A stretch of 64,000 nucleotides of DNA from Chloroflexota bacterium. GTDB lineage: Bacteria > Chloroflexota > UBA6077 > JACCZL01. Location of the stretch: positions 62,001 to 126,000 of the forward strand of contig JADLFM010000141.1 in the NCBI GenBank assembly GCA_020845495.1, given 5' to 3'. Under the pieces are notes generated by a model, which was not told the DNA's origin, did no database searches, and saw nothing but the letters and a program-made list of their open reading frames with translations. The position numbers and the translations under genes are program-made. Shown here one piece after another: positions 1-8,745 of the stretch (the first letter of the stretch is position 1; each line of letters opens with the position of its first letter).

Positions 1-327
1 GATCACCTTCAACTGCTCGCACCAGTTCCAGTTGCCTTCCTGGCACGCCTCGCACTCGCCGCAGCCCCGCCCCGCGATACCGATGACTCGGTCGCCGGGC
101 TTCACGTTGGTCACGCCCTCGCCGACACCCACCACGTGCCCGACGAACTCATGGCCCATGACCAGCGGTGGCCGCAGGACCGGATGGTCGCCGTGGTACA
201 TGTGCAGGTCGGAGCCGCAAATGCCGCACGCCTCGATGGCCACTCTCGCCTCGCCAGCCGCCGGCTGCCTCGGCTCGACCTCCTCCATCACCATCGTCTC
301 GACCGCGCTCAGTAGGGCGCGCTGCAT
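1..327 (-). CDS. Zn-dependent medium-chain dehydrogenase (N-terminal part, cut by window edge)
   Basis: Reading the minus strand from the ATG at 327 gives 109 residues with no stop before the window edge. They show the GroES-like start of a Zn-alcohol dehydrogenase: the catalytic-zinc motif CGICGSD followed by HMYHGDHP, the GHEFVGHV segment, and the first structural-zinc cysteines (CGECEACQEGNWNWC). A GGAGAT sequence lies just upstream of the ATG. The Rossmann NAD(P)-binding half lies outside the window. Members of this family oxidise alcohols, polyols or amino alcohols such as threonine. The substrate cannot be told from this part. Confidence 0.88.
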   Translation of the reverse strand, partial: MQRALLSAVETMVMEEVEPRQPAAGEARVAIEACGICGSDLHMYHGDHPVLRPPLVMGHEFVGHVVGVGEGVTNVKPGDRVIGIAGRGCGECEACQEGNWNWCEQLKVI

Positions 328-654
328 AGTTTCATCTCCGTGTCGTAGTTCCCGGCCGCCCGGTGCGCGTGCTTCCCGAGCGGCGCGACTCTGGCTAGGG
401 TAGCGCGTCGACCACGCGGGAGCAATTGTGGTTGCCGCGGGCGTTGTGCCTCCCCCCGAGAACCCTCACCCCCGGCCCCTCTCCCGCACGTGAGGGTTCT
501 CGCGATTCTCGAAGATCCTGCTCTCGGTACTTGGAAGGTGACCGACCGATGTAGCGGCATCTCTCCCGCGTGCGGGAGCAGGGCCGGGGGTGGGGGGCTG
601 CCCGGTTGACCGCTGCGGCCCGAGATGCGACGATCCACGGCGAGGAGGACGGCG
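328..654. repeat. Intergenic region with nested inverted repeats (MITE-like)
   Basis: This divergent intergenic stretch has no convincing gene. Two nested inverted repeats are visible. A perfect 12-bp pair (gagaaccctcac at 459-470, gtgagggttctc at 490-501) forms a hairpin. A longer pair of 24-nt arms (467-490 and 569-592) matches at 22 of 24 positions. The sequence type, G/C-rich with CCCTCTCCC-like runs, recurs at 59561-59581. A small non-autonomous repeat is possible; promoters for the two divergent genes should also lie here but none stands out. Confidence 0.45.
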
Positions 655-1428
655 ATGGGCAGGGTCGAGGGGAAGGTCACGGTCATCACTGGCGGCGCGA
701 GCGGCATTGGGCGGGCGACGGCCGAGTTGTTCGCCCGCGAGGGTGCCGAGGTCGTCATCGCGGACGTGAACGCCGAGGAGGCCGCTCAGACGGTCGCGCA
801 GATCGAGCGCGAGGGCGGGCGAGCCCGGTTCCACGTCACCAACGTGGCCGTGGCGGGCGACGTGGAAGACCTGATCGAGTCGACGGTGCGGCAGTCAGGG
901 CGGATCGACGTGCTGTTCAACAACGCCGGCATCCTGATCTCCAAGAGCGTCACCGAGACGACGCCCGAGGAGTGGAACCGGGTCATCGGTATCAATCTGA
1001 CCGGCATCTATCATTGCTGTCACTTCGCTATCCCTCACATGGTGCGGCAGGGACACGGCGTCATCGTCTCGACAGCCTCGCCGCACTCGTTCGCGACCGG
1101 CCGAACGATCGCGGCGTACGCGGCGGCGAAGGGCGGCGTGGTGTCGCTGACCCGTCAGATGGCGCTCGACTACGGGCGCCAGGGGCTCCGGATCAACTGT
1201 GTGGTGCCCGGCGCCATCGACACCCCGATGCTGCGTCAGGATGTCCAGGCCGGCGCCAACCCCGAGGAGAACGTGGCCAACTGGGACCGCGCCCAGCCGA
1301 TCGGGCGGGTGGGCTACCCGGAGGACATCGCCAAGGTGGTGCTCTGGCTGGCCACCGAGGACGCCGGATTCGTGCTCGGCGCCCCGATTGTGGCGGACGG
1401 TGGCCTGCTCGCCCAACTGCTCCCCTAA
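655..1428 (+). CDS. SDR family oxidoreductase
   Basis: A 257-residue classical short-chain dehydrogenase/reductase, of normal length. The cofactor-binding motif TGGASGIG is at residues 12-19 and NNAG at 89-92. The catalytic set is N114, S139, Y155 and K159 (YAAAK). An acidic residue after beta-2 (IADVNA) favours NAD(H) over NADP(H). The ATG at 655 was chosen over an in-frame ATG at 625 because a gaggagg ribosome-binding site ends 8-10 bases before it and the protein then begins at the canonical SDR N-terminus. The C-terminal VADGGLLAQLLP is typical of the family. The substrate is unknown. Confidence 0.93.
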   Translation: MGRVEGKVTVITGGASGIGRATAELFAREGAEVVIADVNAEEAAQTVAQIEREGGRARFHVTNVAVAGDVEDLIESTVRQSGRIDVLFNNAGILISKSVTETTPEEWNRVIGINLTGIYHCCHFAIPHMVRQGHGVIVSTASPHSFATGRTIAAYAAAKGGVVSLTRQMALDYGRQGLRINCVVPGAIDTPMLRQDVQAGANPEENVANWDRAQPIGRVGYPEDIAKVVLWLATEDAGFVLGAPIVADGGLLAQLLP

Positions 1429-1507
1429 TGAGTATCCTGGTTGACGGCCGCGAGGTGCGACGATTCGTCGGAGAGGGTATCCGGCCAGCGAACAGGCAGG
1501 AGAGGCG

Positions 1508-2950
1508 ATGCCGACGCTAGAGGGGCGAATCTGGGATCGGGCGAGCGGCCGGCCGCTCGAAGCGCGCGTCCAGGTGCTCGATGCCACCGGCCATCGCCGT
1601 GCGCCCGAGGATGCGGTTCACAAGGTCGGGCCAGGCGAGCCATTCTTCTACGCCGACCGTGCGTTCGCCGTCGAGCTGCCGAGCGGACCGGCCGACGTCA
1701 TCGTCGAGCGGGGCACCGAGTATCGCCCACTCCTGCTCCACGTCACCGTGCCACGCAGCGGGTTGCTCCAGGTCGATCTGCCGCTGGAGCGCTGGATCCA
1801 GCTACCCGAAGAGGGCTGGTACGCCGGTAATACCCACGTTCACTACGACGAGAAGGAGACGCGCGCCCTCGACCGCCTGCGCCTCGATCCGCGCGTCGAA
1901 GATCTGCCGGTCCTGGTCGTGAGCGTGCTCCGCCGTTGGGATCTCGCCTACGCCTCCAACGTCTTCCCCATCGGGCGCCATCCGATCTCGACGCCCGAGC
2001 ACGTCGTCGACGTCGGCGAGGAGAGCCGCCACAACGACGAGCCGTGGCAGATCGGCTACGGCCATATCATGCTGGTGAACCTCGCCAGCGTCGTCGAGCC
2101 GGTCAGCCGTGGCGTGCTGGTCGACGCATCCAGCCCGGACTATCCGCCCCTGGTGGATGCCTGCGACGCCGCCCACGGGCAGGGTGGGGTAGTGCTGTGG
2201 TGCCACAACGGGCGGGGCATGGAAGCGCCCGTCGCCGCTGCGCTCGGCCGGCTCGACGGCCTCAACCTGTTCGATCCGTACTGGGTCGATCCTGAGTACG
2301 ACATCTGGTACCGGCTGCTGAACTGCGGCTTCCGGCTGCCCGCCTCGACCGGCTCGGACTGGTTCGTCTGCTCCAGCAACCGCGTGTATGCCGACGTCGG
2401 CGCTGACTTCTCGTACGAGCGCTGGCTCGGCAGTTTGCGTGAGGGCCGGACCCTCGTCACGAACGGCCCGATCCTGCGCTTGCACGTCGCCGGGCACGGC
2501 CCGAGTAACGCTGTCCTCGAGCTGGCGCCGGCGCGCCGTTCGGTTGAGGTCTCGGTCCGCTGGGACTCGGCGCTCCCCGTCGACCGGGTGGAGATTGTGC
2601 GCGACGGCGAAGTTGCAGCCGCGCTCGACAATCTCGAGCACGACCTCGCCGGCGCGCTCACGACGGCGCTCGACATCGAAGGGGCCGGCTGGATCGCCGC
2701 GCGCTGCTTCGGCCGACAGCGCACCAGCTACGGGCACGCACTCTGGGCCCACACCAGCCCGATCTACCTGCGCTCCTCGCCGTCCCGCGCCGTGACACGC
2801 GCAGCGGCCAGTGCCTTCGTCGAGCATATCGACAGAACGCTCGCGTGGATCGCGACACGCGGCCGCTTCGACCATGACGATCAGAAGGCTCGCATGCAGC
2901 AGTTGTACGGCGAGGGCCGCGCCGTCTACGAGCGCCTCACCCGCAACTGA
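1508..2950 (+). CDS. CehA/McbA-like metallohydrolase (PHP-fold)
   Basis: 480 residues. An N-terminal beta-rich, carboxypeptidase-regulatory-like region (about 1-95) is followed by a metal-dependent hydrolase region. This opens with GNTHVHYDE, giving metal ligands H110 and H112, and continues with WCHNGRG, STGSDWF and LREGRTLVTNGP. That order of motifs is characteristic of the CehA/McbA family, related to PHP phosphoesterases, whose founding members hydrolyse carbaryl. The tail (RWDSALPVDRVEIVRDGEV) is the usual C-terminal beta domain. It lies 79 bp after the SDR gene on the same strand and may be cotranscribed. The natural substrate is unknown; most members are annotated only as putative metallohydrolases. 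Confidence 0.75.
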   Translation: MPTLEGRIWDRASGRPLEARVQVLDATGHRRAPEDAVHKVGPGEPFFYADRAFAVELPSGPADVIVERGTEYRPLLLHVTVPRSGLLQVDLPLERWIQLPEEGWYAGNTHVHYDEKETRALDRLRLDPRVEDLPVLVVSVLRRWDLAYASNVFPIGRHPISTPEHVVDVGEESRHNDEPWQIGYGHIMLVNLASVVEPVSRGVLVDASSPDYPPLVDACDAAHGQGGVVLWCHNGRGMEAPVAAALGRLDGLNLFDPYWVDPEYDIWYRLLNCGFRLPASTGSDWFVCSSNRVYADVGADFSYERWLGSLREGRTLVTNGPILRLHVAGHGPSNAVLELAPARRSVEVSVRWDSALPVDRVEIVRDGEVAAALDNLEHDLAGALTTALDIEGAGWIAARCFGRQRTSYGHALWAHTSPIYLRSSPSRAVTRAAASAFVEHIDRTLAWIATRGRFDHDDQKARMQQLYGEGRAVYERLTRN

Positions 2951-3109
2951 CGCACCGTAGCGCTAGCTGCCGGGTGCTGGCTGCCGGGTGTGGCTCCGGG
3001 TGCTGGCACGGCGCCTGCTCCACAAGCCGTGACGGGGCCGGCCGTGCGGGAGCGCACGTCTCGCTAGATCTCCAGCCTGCCGGCGCCTGATGAGCGGAGG
3101 TGCGGGCCG

Positions 3110-3631
3110 ATGATCGTCCGCCGCGCAGCACGCCGTGCGGCTCTTATCCTGGCAATGCTACTGGTTGCGCCGGCCGGCTCGCTGCCGGCCTACGCGGCCG
3201 CCCTGCCTGGGATCGACATGGCAGGGGCTCCGGCCGCGACTCGACAGATGACGTATCCTGCTCCCGGGCCGGGCGCCGAGTGGCCTTCCTCGGCCAACAC
3301 GCCGCAGGATATCGCCGTACCGGCGCCATATGACGCTGGCCTCATCAACCTGACGTTCCACGAGCTCCCAGACTCGATCCAGGCTGACCAGGAGTTTACG
3401 ATCGGGGCGGACGTACCGGCTGGTGCAACCTGCTCCGGAACGATCGACTACCTGGACGGCCCGACGCAGCCGCTCGTCCAGACGCCGGCGATGGGCGACG
3501 TGTGCTGGTGGACCGTTATCGCGCCCGCCACGCTTCGGCCCGGCCACGCCACCGTGACGATCGACGTGGCGCAGAGCGGGCAGGCGCGTGAACTGGTCGG
3601 CGTCATCTCGGTCGGCCCGCCCCCCCTGTAG
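3110..3631 (+). CDS. Hypothetical secreted protein
   Basis: 173 residues starting at an ATG preceded by gagcggagg. The N-terminus has an Arg-rich n-region, a hydrophobic core (ALILAMLLVAPAG) and an AYA-A signal-peptidase I-like site, so export is expected. The mature part is beta-rich and has two cysteines (GATCSGT and GDVCWWT) that could form a disulfide. It ends soon after VTIDVAQSGQARELVGVISV, which resembles an Ig-like or adhesion beta-sandwich. No family was recognised. The neighbours give no functional hint. Confidence 0.7.
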   Translation: MIVRRAARRAALILAMLLVAPAGSLPAYAAALPGIDMAGAPAATRQMTYPAPGPGAEWPSSANTPQDIAVPAPYDAGLINLTFHELPDSIQADQEFTIGADVPAGATCSGTIDYLDGPTQPLVQTPAMGDVCWWTVIAPATLRPGHATVTIDVAQSGQARELVGVISVGPPPL

Positions 3632-3832
3632 GCCGTCACCACGTGAGGCGCCTCCCATACCCGCCACGGATCTCAAGGGGAGGTCCACCGGCGCCCCTGG
3701 CTACGAGCCTGGAGATTCCACCGTGATGTCGGTCGAGACCGCCAGCCCTCCCGCTGGTTACTGTCTCGGACCGCCCAAAAGCGCGTACCGGCGCTGGCAG
3801 ACGTGTCGTGTCTGCTCGGATGCGCGCGGGGA

Positions 3833-4201
3833 TCAGCGGCCGACGAGGCGCGCCAGCGTGTCCAAGAGGATATCGAGGTCGAACGGCTTGGCGAGGGCCG
3901 CGTCCGCACCCACCTGCTCGCCCTTCTCCTGTGCCCGCCCATCGGCCGTCAGCACGATCAGCGGAATGCCCGGGCGCAAGCCACGCTGATCGAGCTCCCG
4001 GGCGAACGTCCAGCCGTCCATGCGCGGCATCATCAGGTCGAGGATGATCGCATCCGGACGGTGGCGGTCGATCTGTGCGAGCGCCTCGATCCCATCACCC
4101 GCGAGCATCGGCTCGTAGCCTTCGAAGTCCAGGATGCCTTGAAGGGTCTCTTGAAGGCCACGGTCGTCGTCGACGATGAGAATCGCTTCGGGCGTCGTCA
4201 T
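3833..4201 (-). CDS. Single-domain response regulator (receiver only)
   Basis: 122 residues forming a complete CheY-like receiver and no output domain. The acidic pocket is D11-D13, the phosphoacceptor is D55 (IILDLMMP), the switch Thr is T85 and the conserved Lys is K105 (AKPFD). The start ATG overlaps the stop of the upstream histidine kinase by 4 bp (ATGA), so the two are translationally coupled and almost certainly partners. With no DNA-binding domain, it must act through protein contacts or as a relay or phosphate sink. Confidence 0.92.
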   Translation of the reverse strand: MTTPEAILIVDDDRGLQETLQGILDFEGYEPMLAGDGIEALAQIDRHRPDAIILDLMMPRMDGWTFARELDQRGLRPGIPLIVLTADGRAQEKGEQVGADAALAKPFDLDILLDTLARLVGR

Positions 4202-5958
4202 GGCTCGCGGTCCAGCAGTGGCACGGAGTCCGGCAGTGGCACGGCGTCCAGCAGCGGCACAGAGTCCGGCAGCGGCACAGAGTCCGGTAGCGGCACGGCG
4301 TCCAGCAGCGGCAGGGTAAGCGTGAACGTGGTCCCTTGTCCCACGATGCTCGCGGCGGTAAGCGAGCCGCCGTGGGCCTCGGCCAGACTCCGGCTCAGGT
4401 GGAGGCTGAGGCCAAGCCCGGGGTAGTTCCGTGCCGAGGCATTCGAGGCGCGGAAGAACGGTGTAAAGAGCTGACTCAACTCCGAGGGCGGGATACCGAT
4501 GCCGGCGTCGGTGATGGCGACGACAGCACTGTTACCCTCGGCTCGCACCGCCACGTCGATGCGTCCGCCCTCCGGTGAGTACTTGATGGCGTTGTCGAGC
4601 AGGTTGCTGAGCACCCGTTCGAGCCGTTGGCGGTCAGCGCTGATCTGGACCGGCTCGGGGGGTACGTCGAGCGTGAGGGTGTGCCGCTCCGTCGAGCTCA
4701 GAAGCTCTCGCTGGCGGTCCACCGCGGCCGTGACGAGGCTGGCGAGGTCGTGAGGCGCGCGCTGGATCTCGAGGCGGCCCGAGCGGACATGGGTGGCGTC
4801 GACGAGGTCCGTCCCGAGCAACGCCAGCCGGTCGGCCTCGTCGCGGATGCGCTCGAGGCGGCGAGCGAGGTGCGTCGGGTCGACGGTGCCGTCTCGTTCG
4901 AGCGTGCGCAGGAGCAGTTCAGCCATCCCCTTGATCGTGGCTACCGGCGTGCGAAGCTCGTGTGAGGCCACCGAGAGCAGATCGTCCTTGAGACGCTCGG
5001 TGCGACGCTCATCGGTAACGTCGCGCAAGATCGCGAGCACTCCGACGACCTGTCCTCGATCGTCACGGACCGGCCCGAGGCTCATCGCCACGTCGCGCCA
5101 GTGCTCGGCACGGTGACGTAGTCGGCAACCTTGCCCGATCGTGCGGCGCCCGCCGAGCACCGATGCGAGCAGCGACTGGACGGTCTCTCGGTCGTCGGGG
5201 TGAACGATCCGCTCGAACGTGCCGCCAAGGAGTTCGTCGCCTTCGACGCCGATCAGGTCACGCCAGCGGACGTTGGCGAAGGTGATCCGGCTGTCTGGCG
5301 CGATGACGCAGATGGCGTCGGCGGCACCCCGCACCAACTCTTCCCAGCGTGAGCTCACCTCGCCAAGCTCGTGGCGCAGGCGGCGGAGGCTGTCCACCAG
5401 GCGAAGCTGCTCGGCGACGTCGGGGCTCGCCTGCTCCACCTCTGGGACGTATTCCCGGCCGATGGCTGCGTCGGACTCGGGGGTACGGCGGAGGTGAATC
5501 GTCACGTAGCACCCGTCGTCGCCAAGCGCGATGCGTCGATGAAGGACGACTGTCGCGTAGCCAACGTTGCGATCGGTGACCCCGCCGAATACTGAGCTGG
5601 TCATGAGGCAGAGCGACGGAGACTGCCGTACGAATGCATCGAATGGGCATGAGGTGGTGCGAACGACGACGCTGTCACGGTCTTTGGAGACCAGCGAGAA
5701 GTTGCCCTGAATTCTCTGCTTCAGATCCACGATCGCATGCGCGTACTCGTCCAGCGTGAAGGGGCGCGCGATGCCCCAGAAGCGCTTGTACTCGGCCTCG
5801 ATCGCCGCGCCCATCGAGAGCCCGACGTTCGTGATATTCGCACCCGCGACGTCGCTGCCGAGGATGCTCTCGTTGAGGTGCCCGAGACTGGCGATCAGGC
5901 GGCGCAAGAAGGCATCCCGATCCAGGTCGATCGGCGTGATGAGCGCGCTCGCCGCCAT
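4198..5958 (-). CDS. PAS-containing sensor histidine kinase
   Basis: 586 residues from the ATG at 5958, which has a GGAGG-type site upstream; an in-frame extension to 6099 lacks such support. The N-terminal ~190 residues form a soluble sensory region with a conserved CPFD and no membrane segments; it resembles methanogen-output-type domains (inference). A PAS domain follows (DAICVIAPDSRITFAN...), then HisKA with the phosphorylated His in SHELRTP, the N box (NLLDNAIKYSP), G1 (DAGIGIP) and G2 (GLGLSLHLSR). The last ~36 residues are six copies of a Val-Pro-Leu-x-Asp-x hexapeptide encoded by an 18-bp tandem repeat. It is a cytoplasmic kinase coupled to the receiver gene. Confidence 0.9.
   Translation of the reverse strand: MAASALITPIDLDRDAFLRRLIASLGHLNESILGSDVAGANITNVGLSMGAAIEAEYKRFWGIARPFTLDEYAHAIVDLKQRIQGNFSLVSKDRDSVVVRTTSCPFDAFVRQSPSLCLMTSSVFGGVTDRNVGYATVVLHRRIALGDDGCYVTIHLRRTPESDAAIGREYVPEVEQASPDVAEQLRLVDSLRRLRHELGEVSSRWEELVRGAADAICVIAPDSRITFANVRWRDLIGVEGDELLGGTFERIVHPDDRETVQSLLASVLGGRRTIGQGCRLRHRAEHWRDVAMSLGPVRDDRGQVVGVLAILRDVTDERRTERLKDDLLSVASHELRTPVATIKGMAELLLRTLERDGTVDPTHLARRLERIRDEADRLALLGTDLVDATHVRSGRLEIQRAPHDLASLVTAAVDRQRELLSSTERHTLTLDVPPEPVQISADRQRLERVLSNLLDNAIKYSPEGGRIDVAVRAEGNSAVVAITDAGIGIPPSELSQLFTPFFRASNASARNYPGLGLSLHLSRSLAEAHGGSLTAASIVGQGTTFTLTLPLLDAVPLPDSVPLPDSVPLLDAVPLPDSVPLLDREP
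4211..4318. repeat. Six 18-bp tandem repeats at the 3' end of the histidine kinase gene
   Basis: Six consecutive 18-bp units begin at 4211, 4229, 4247, 4265, 4283 and 4301. They differ only at a few positions (for example tccagcagtggcacggag and tccggcagcggcacagag). They are in frame and encode a Pro/Asp-rich hexapeptide tail after the end of the HATPase domain. Copy number could vary without disrupting the gene. Confidence 0.9.
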
Positions 5959-6148
5959 GGCTCCACAACCTCCATGGGAATCAGTCTCGGCGGGCATGGA
6001 CCGGTTCAGCGTGTCGCCCTCAACCTGAAGGCCGTGTCCCGCCGATATCAGCGTATCACCAGGCGTTGCGCTCGTGGAATCGTGCTGACGCCGGCACACA
6101 TCTGCGTGCGTACGAACGGGCTCGGGTACCGCGGGTGTCGCTGGCCCA

Positions 6149-6194
6149 GGTCAGATGACGTAGGTCAGATGACGTAGGCCCGGCCTCGCCGGGC
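6149..6194. repeat. 14-bp tandem duplication followed by a GC hairpin
   Basis: The 14-mer ggtcagatgacgta occurs twice in direct tandem (6149-6162 and 6163-6176). It is followed by a 7-bp stem with a 3-nt loop (gcccggc ctc gccgggc, 6178-6194). The site lies downstream of the minus-strand dehydrogenase gene and upstream of the kinase gene. It may act as a weak terminator, but there is no T-tract. Confidence 0.4.
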
Positions 6195-6354
6195 CGGCCC
6201 GGCGACTTGCACTCTGCTGCGCCGGAACTGACCTGTGGTTGTGCACGATTCGCGCCCGCAATCGTCGACGCCCCGTTGCGTCAGGGCCACGTCTCCTCTG
6301 GATCTCCGTTGTATCAGTAGCGTGGCCCGACCGCCGCGACCGCGTCGACGAGCG

Positions 6355-7401
6355 TCACGCGATGTCGACGATGACCTTGACGGCGCCATCGCGGCCCGCG
6401 CGAGTGGTCTCGAATGCCTCGGTAACTCGGTCCAAGGGGAAGCGATGCGTAACGAGCGAGCGGGCGTCTAGCCGGCCGCTCGCGACGAGTGCGAGCGCCG
6501 TGGAGTAGGTGTTGGCGTAGCGGAAGACACCCCGCAGGTCCACCTCGCGGGTAGCCGCGTCCACAACCGGCAGCCGCGCTTCGTCTGCTCCTAACCCGAC
6601 CAGCACCACCGCTCCGCCCGGGCGCGTCGCCTGGATCGCCGTGCGAAGGGCGCCCTCAGCGCCTGAGCAGTCAATAGCCACGTCGGCAAGACCATCGAGC
6701 CGGTCGGCCACCAGCGCCGCGAGGTCCGGATCACGCGCATCAAGGACGCCATCGGCCCCCAGCGTCGCGGCGAGATCCAGACGCTCGGACCGGACGTCGG
6801 TCATGGCGATCCGAGTCGCGCCCTTTGCCCGAGCGGCCAGCATCGCGGACAGCCCAACTGGTCCGCTCCCGAGTACCAATACCCGGCTGCCGGCTCCAAC
6901 ACCGCCGCGCGTGCAGGCATGCAACCCCACCGAGAGCGGTTCGAGTAGCGCGCCCTCGTCGAGCGAAACGTGCGGGGGGAGGCGGTAGCAGAAGTCTGCT
7001 GCGTGGGTGACATAGCGCGCGAGTGAGCCGTCGACGGGCGGAGTCGCGAAGAAGCTCATGTCAGGGCAGAGGTTGTAGCGCCCGCTCTTGCAGTACCCGC
7101 AGCGGCGGCAGGGCACGCCTGGCTCCAGCGCGACCGGATCGCCGACGTGAAGGTCTGTGACACCCTCTCCAACCCCCGCGACGACGCCGGCCGACTCGTG
7201 CCCCAGCACCAGCGGCCCCGTGACCACGAACCGACCAATCCGGCCCTGCTCCCAATAGTGCACGTCCGAGCCGCAGATCCCTACCGAGCGCATCGCCACG
7301 AGCACCTCGCCGGGGCCAGGACCAGGTATCGGGCGCTCCTCGACCCGCAGATCGCGGATGCCGTGCAGCACGGCCGCTAAATTGGGACCAGACACCATCA
7401 T
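6355..7401 (-). CDS. Zn-dependent polyol/threonine-type dehydrogenase
   Basis: A 348-residue full-length medium-chain dehydrogenase. Visible features: catalytic zinc site [11 protein letters not shown] with GHESAG, a structural zinc lobe with four cysteines ([15 protein letters not shown]), and a Rossmann fold with [11 protein letters not shown]. The [13 protein letters not shown] pattern is typical of the sorbitol/xylitol (L-iditol 2-dehydrogenase) branch, so oxidation of a polyol to a ketose is the best guess. The start is one of two adjacent ATGs (7401 or 7398). It is followed on the same strand by the histidine kinase gene but with a ~400-bp gap, so is probably separate from it. The aldo/keto reductase gene lies immediately upstream, 38 bp away, suggesting a joint transcript. 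Confidence 0.9.
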   Translation of the reverse strand: MMVSGPNLAAVLHGIRDLRVEERPIPGPGPGEVLVAMRSVGICGSDVHYWEQGRIGRFVVTGPLVLGHESAGVVAGVGEGVTDLHVGDPVALEPGVPCRRCGYCKSGRYNLCPDMSFFATPPVDGSLARYVTHAADFCYRLPPHVSLDEGALLEPLSVGLHACTRGGVGAGSRVLVLGSGPVGLSAMLAARAKGATRIAMTDVRSERLDLAATLGADGVLDARDPDLAALVADRLDGLADVAIDCSGAEGALRTAIQATRPGGAVVLVGLGADEARLPVVDAATREVDLRGVFRYANTYSTALALVASGRLDARSLVTHRFPLDRVTEAFETTRAGRDGAVKVIVDIA

Positions 7402-7439
7402 GCTCTACTCCTCATCGTAGGGAGTCAGGCACTCACGCG

Positions 7440-8474
7440 CTACGCCAGGCGCGGGTCGTCGATGCGGTCGCGCATGCCCCCGTAGACCGAGCCTCGCACG
7501 CCATCACGGGCCAGGAAGTCAGTCGGGTAACCTGACTCGACGGCGCTCACCTCATCCAGACGCGCCAGTTCGGTCTCGCCGAGGGTGACCTCCAGGCTGG
7601 CCAGGTTGTCGACGATCTGGGTCGTGCTCCGCCCACCGACGATCGGGATGGCGCCGTGGTGGCGCACCCACGCCAGCGCGACCTGAGCCGGCGAGCGCCC
7701 AATCCCCGCTGCCACCTCTGCTACCACGTCGGCGATAGCCAGCGACCGCTCGTTGAAGTGTGGAATCGTCATTGCGTCGCCCCGCTTCGGCCCGCTTGCG
7801 CCGCCCTGCTGACGGTACTTCCCGGTCAACAGCCCGGCCCCAAGCGGCGACCAGGACGTCACGCCGAGGCCCAGCGCCCGCGCCATCGGCAGGAGCTCGC
7901 GCTCTGGCGTTCGCTCGATCGGGCTGTACTCGACCTGGATGCCGACGAACGGCGTCCAGCCGCGCAGCGTCGCGAGGGTGTTGGCGTGTGCCACGACCCA
8001 GGCCGGCGTGTTGGAGATGCCGACGTACAGCACCTTGCCCTGACGGACGAGGTCGTCGAGGGTGCGCATCAACTCTTCGACGGGGGTGATCTGGTCCCAG
8101 GCGTGAATCCACAGCAGGTCGAGGTACTCCGTCTTCAGGCGAGTCAGGCTTGCCTCGACGGTCTGGACGATGTTCTTGCGATGGTTGCCGCCGGCGTTCG
8201 GGTCGTCACGCTGCCCGGTCATGGTCGCCTTGGTTGCAACCACGAGCCGGTCGCGATTTGGGCCGATCAACTCCCCCAGGAACTGCTCGCTCGTGCCCTG
8301 GGTATAGTTGTTGGCGGTGTCCACGAAGTTGCCGCCAGCCTCCAGGAATGCCGCGAACATTCGCCGGCTCTCGTCGAAGTCGGCGCCCCAGCCGAGCACG
8401 TCGCCGAAGGTCATCGTCCCAAGGCAGAGCTCCGAGACCCGTAGCCCGCTGTTCCCGAGTAGTCGATAGCGCAC
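7440..8474 (-). CDS. Aldo/keto reductase
   Basis: 344 residues from the GTG at 8474, which has a GGAGGGG ribosome-binding site 9 bases upstream; the in-frame GTG at 8606 would add a basic, non-homologous tail. The protein begins VRYRLLGNSGLRVSELCLGTM, the usual AKR start. It has the catalytic Asp and Tyr (FVDTANNYTQGTSEQFLGE), the Lys (VVATKATM) and the His (LLWIHAWD). The C-terminal NADPH-binding loop is seen in PIVGGRSTTQIVDNL. It belongs to the short aryl-alcohol/AKR11-12-like branch. The substrate is unknown; pairing with the polyol dehydrogenase suggests sugar or sugar-alcohol redox metabolism. Confidence 0.92.
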   Translation of the reverse strand: MRYRLLGNSGLRVSELCLGTMTFGDVLGWGADFDESRRMFAAFLEAGGNFVDTANNYTQGTSEQFLGELIGPNRDRLVVATKATMTGQRDDPNAGGNHRKNIVQTVEASLTRLKTEYLDLLWIHAWDQITPVEELMRTLDDLVRQGKVLYVGISNTPAWVVAHANTLATLRGWTPFVGIQVEYSPIERTPERELLPMARALGLGVTSWSPLGAGLLTGKYRQQGGASGPKRGDAMTIPHFNERSLAIADVVAEVAAGIGRSPAQVALAWVRHHGAIPIVGGRSTTQIVDNLASLEVTLGETELARLDEVSAVESGYPTDFLARDGVRGSVYGGMRDRIDDPRLA

Positions 8475-8745
8475 GGTCGATTGCCCCTCCAATGCCACGT
8501 CTGCTGGATCGTCGCGTCTGCTGAACGATAGCAGAGCCGCGCTGGCAGCCTGCTGGCGCATTCGCCCGATCCTCCCGCACAACGCTGACGATCCCCGGTT
8601 CGCCACGTCGTACCCCTACAGGCGCCATCGCCCGATACTCCCGCGCGACCGATCCAGCTATAGTGCTGCTCAGCCAGGCTGCACGGCCGAGGGCAGCGCC
8701 ACCGCGAGCACCAGAGGATCGGCCACGTTCAGGAGGGGGATGCCG

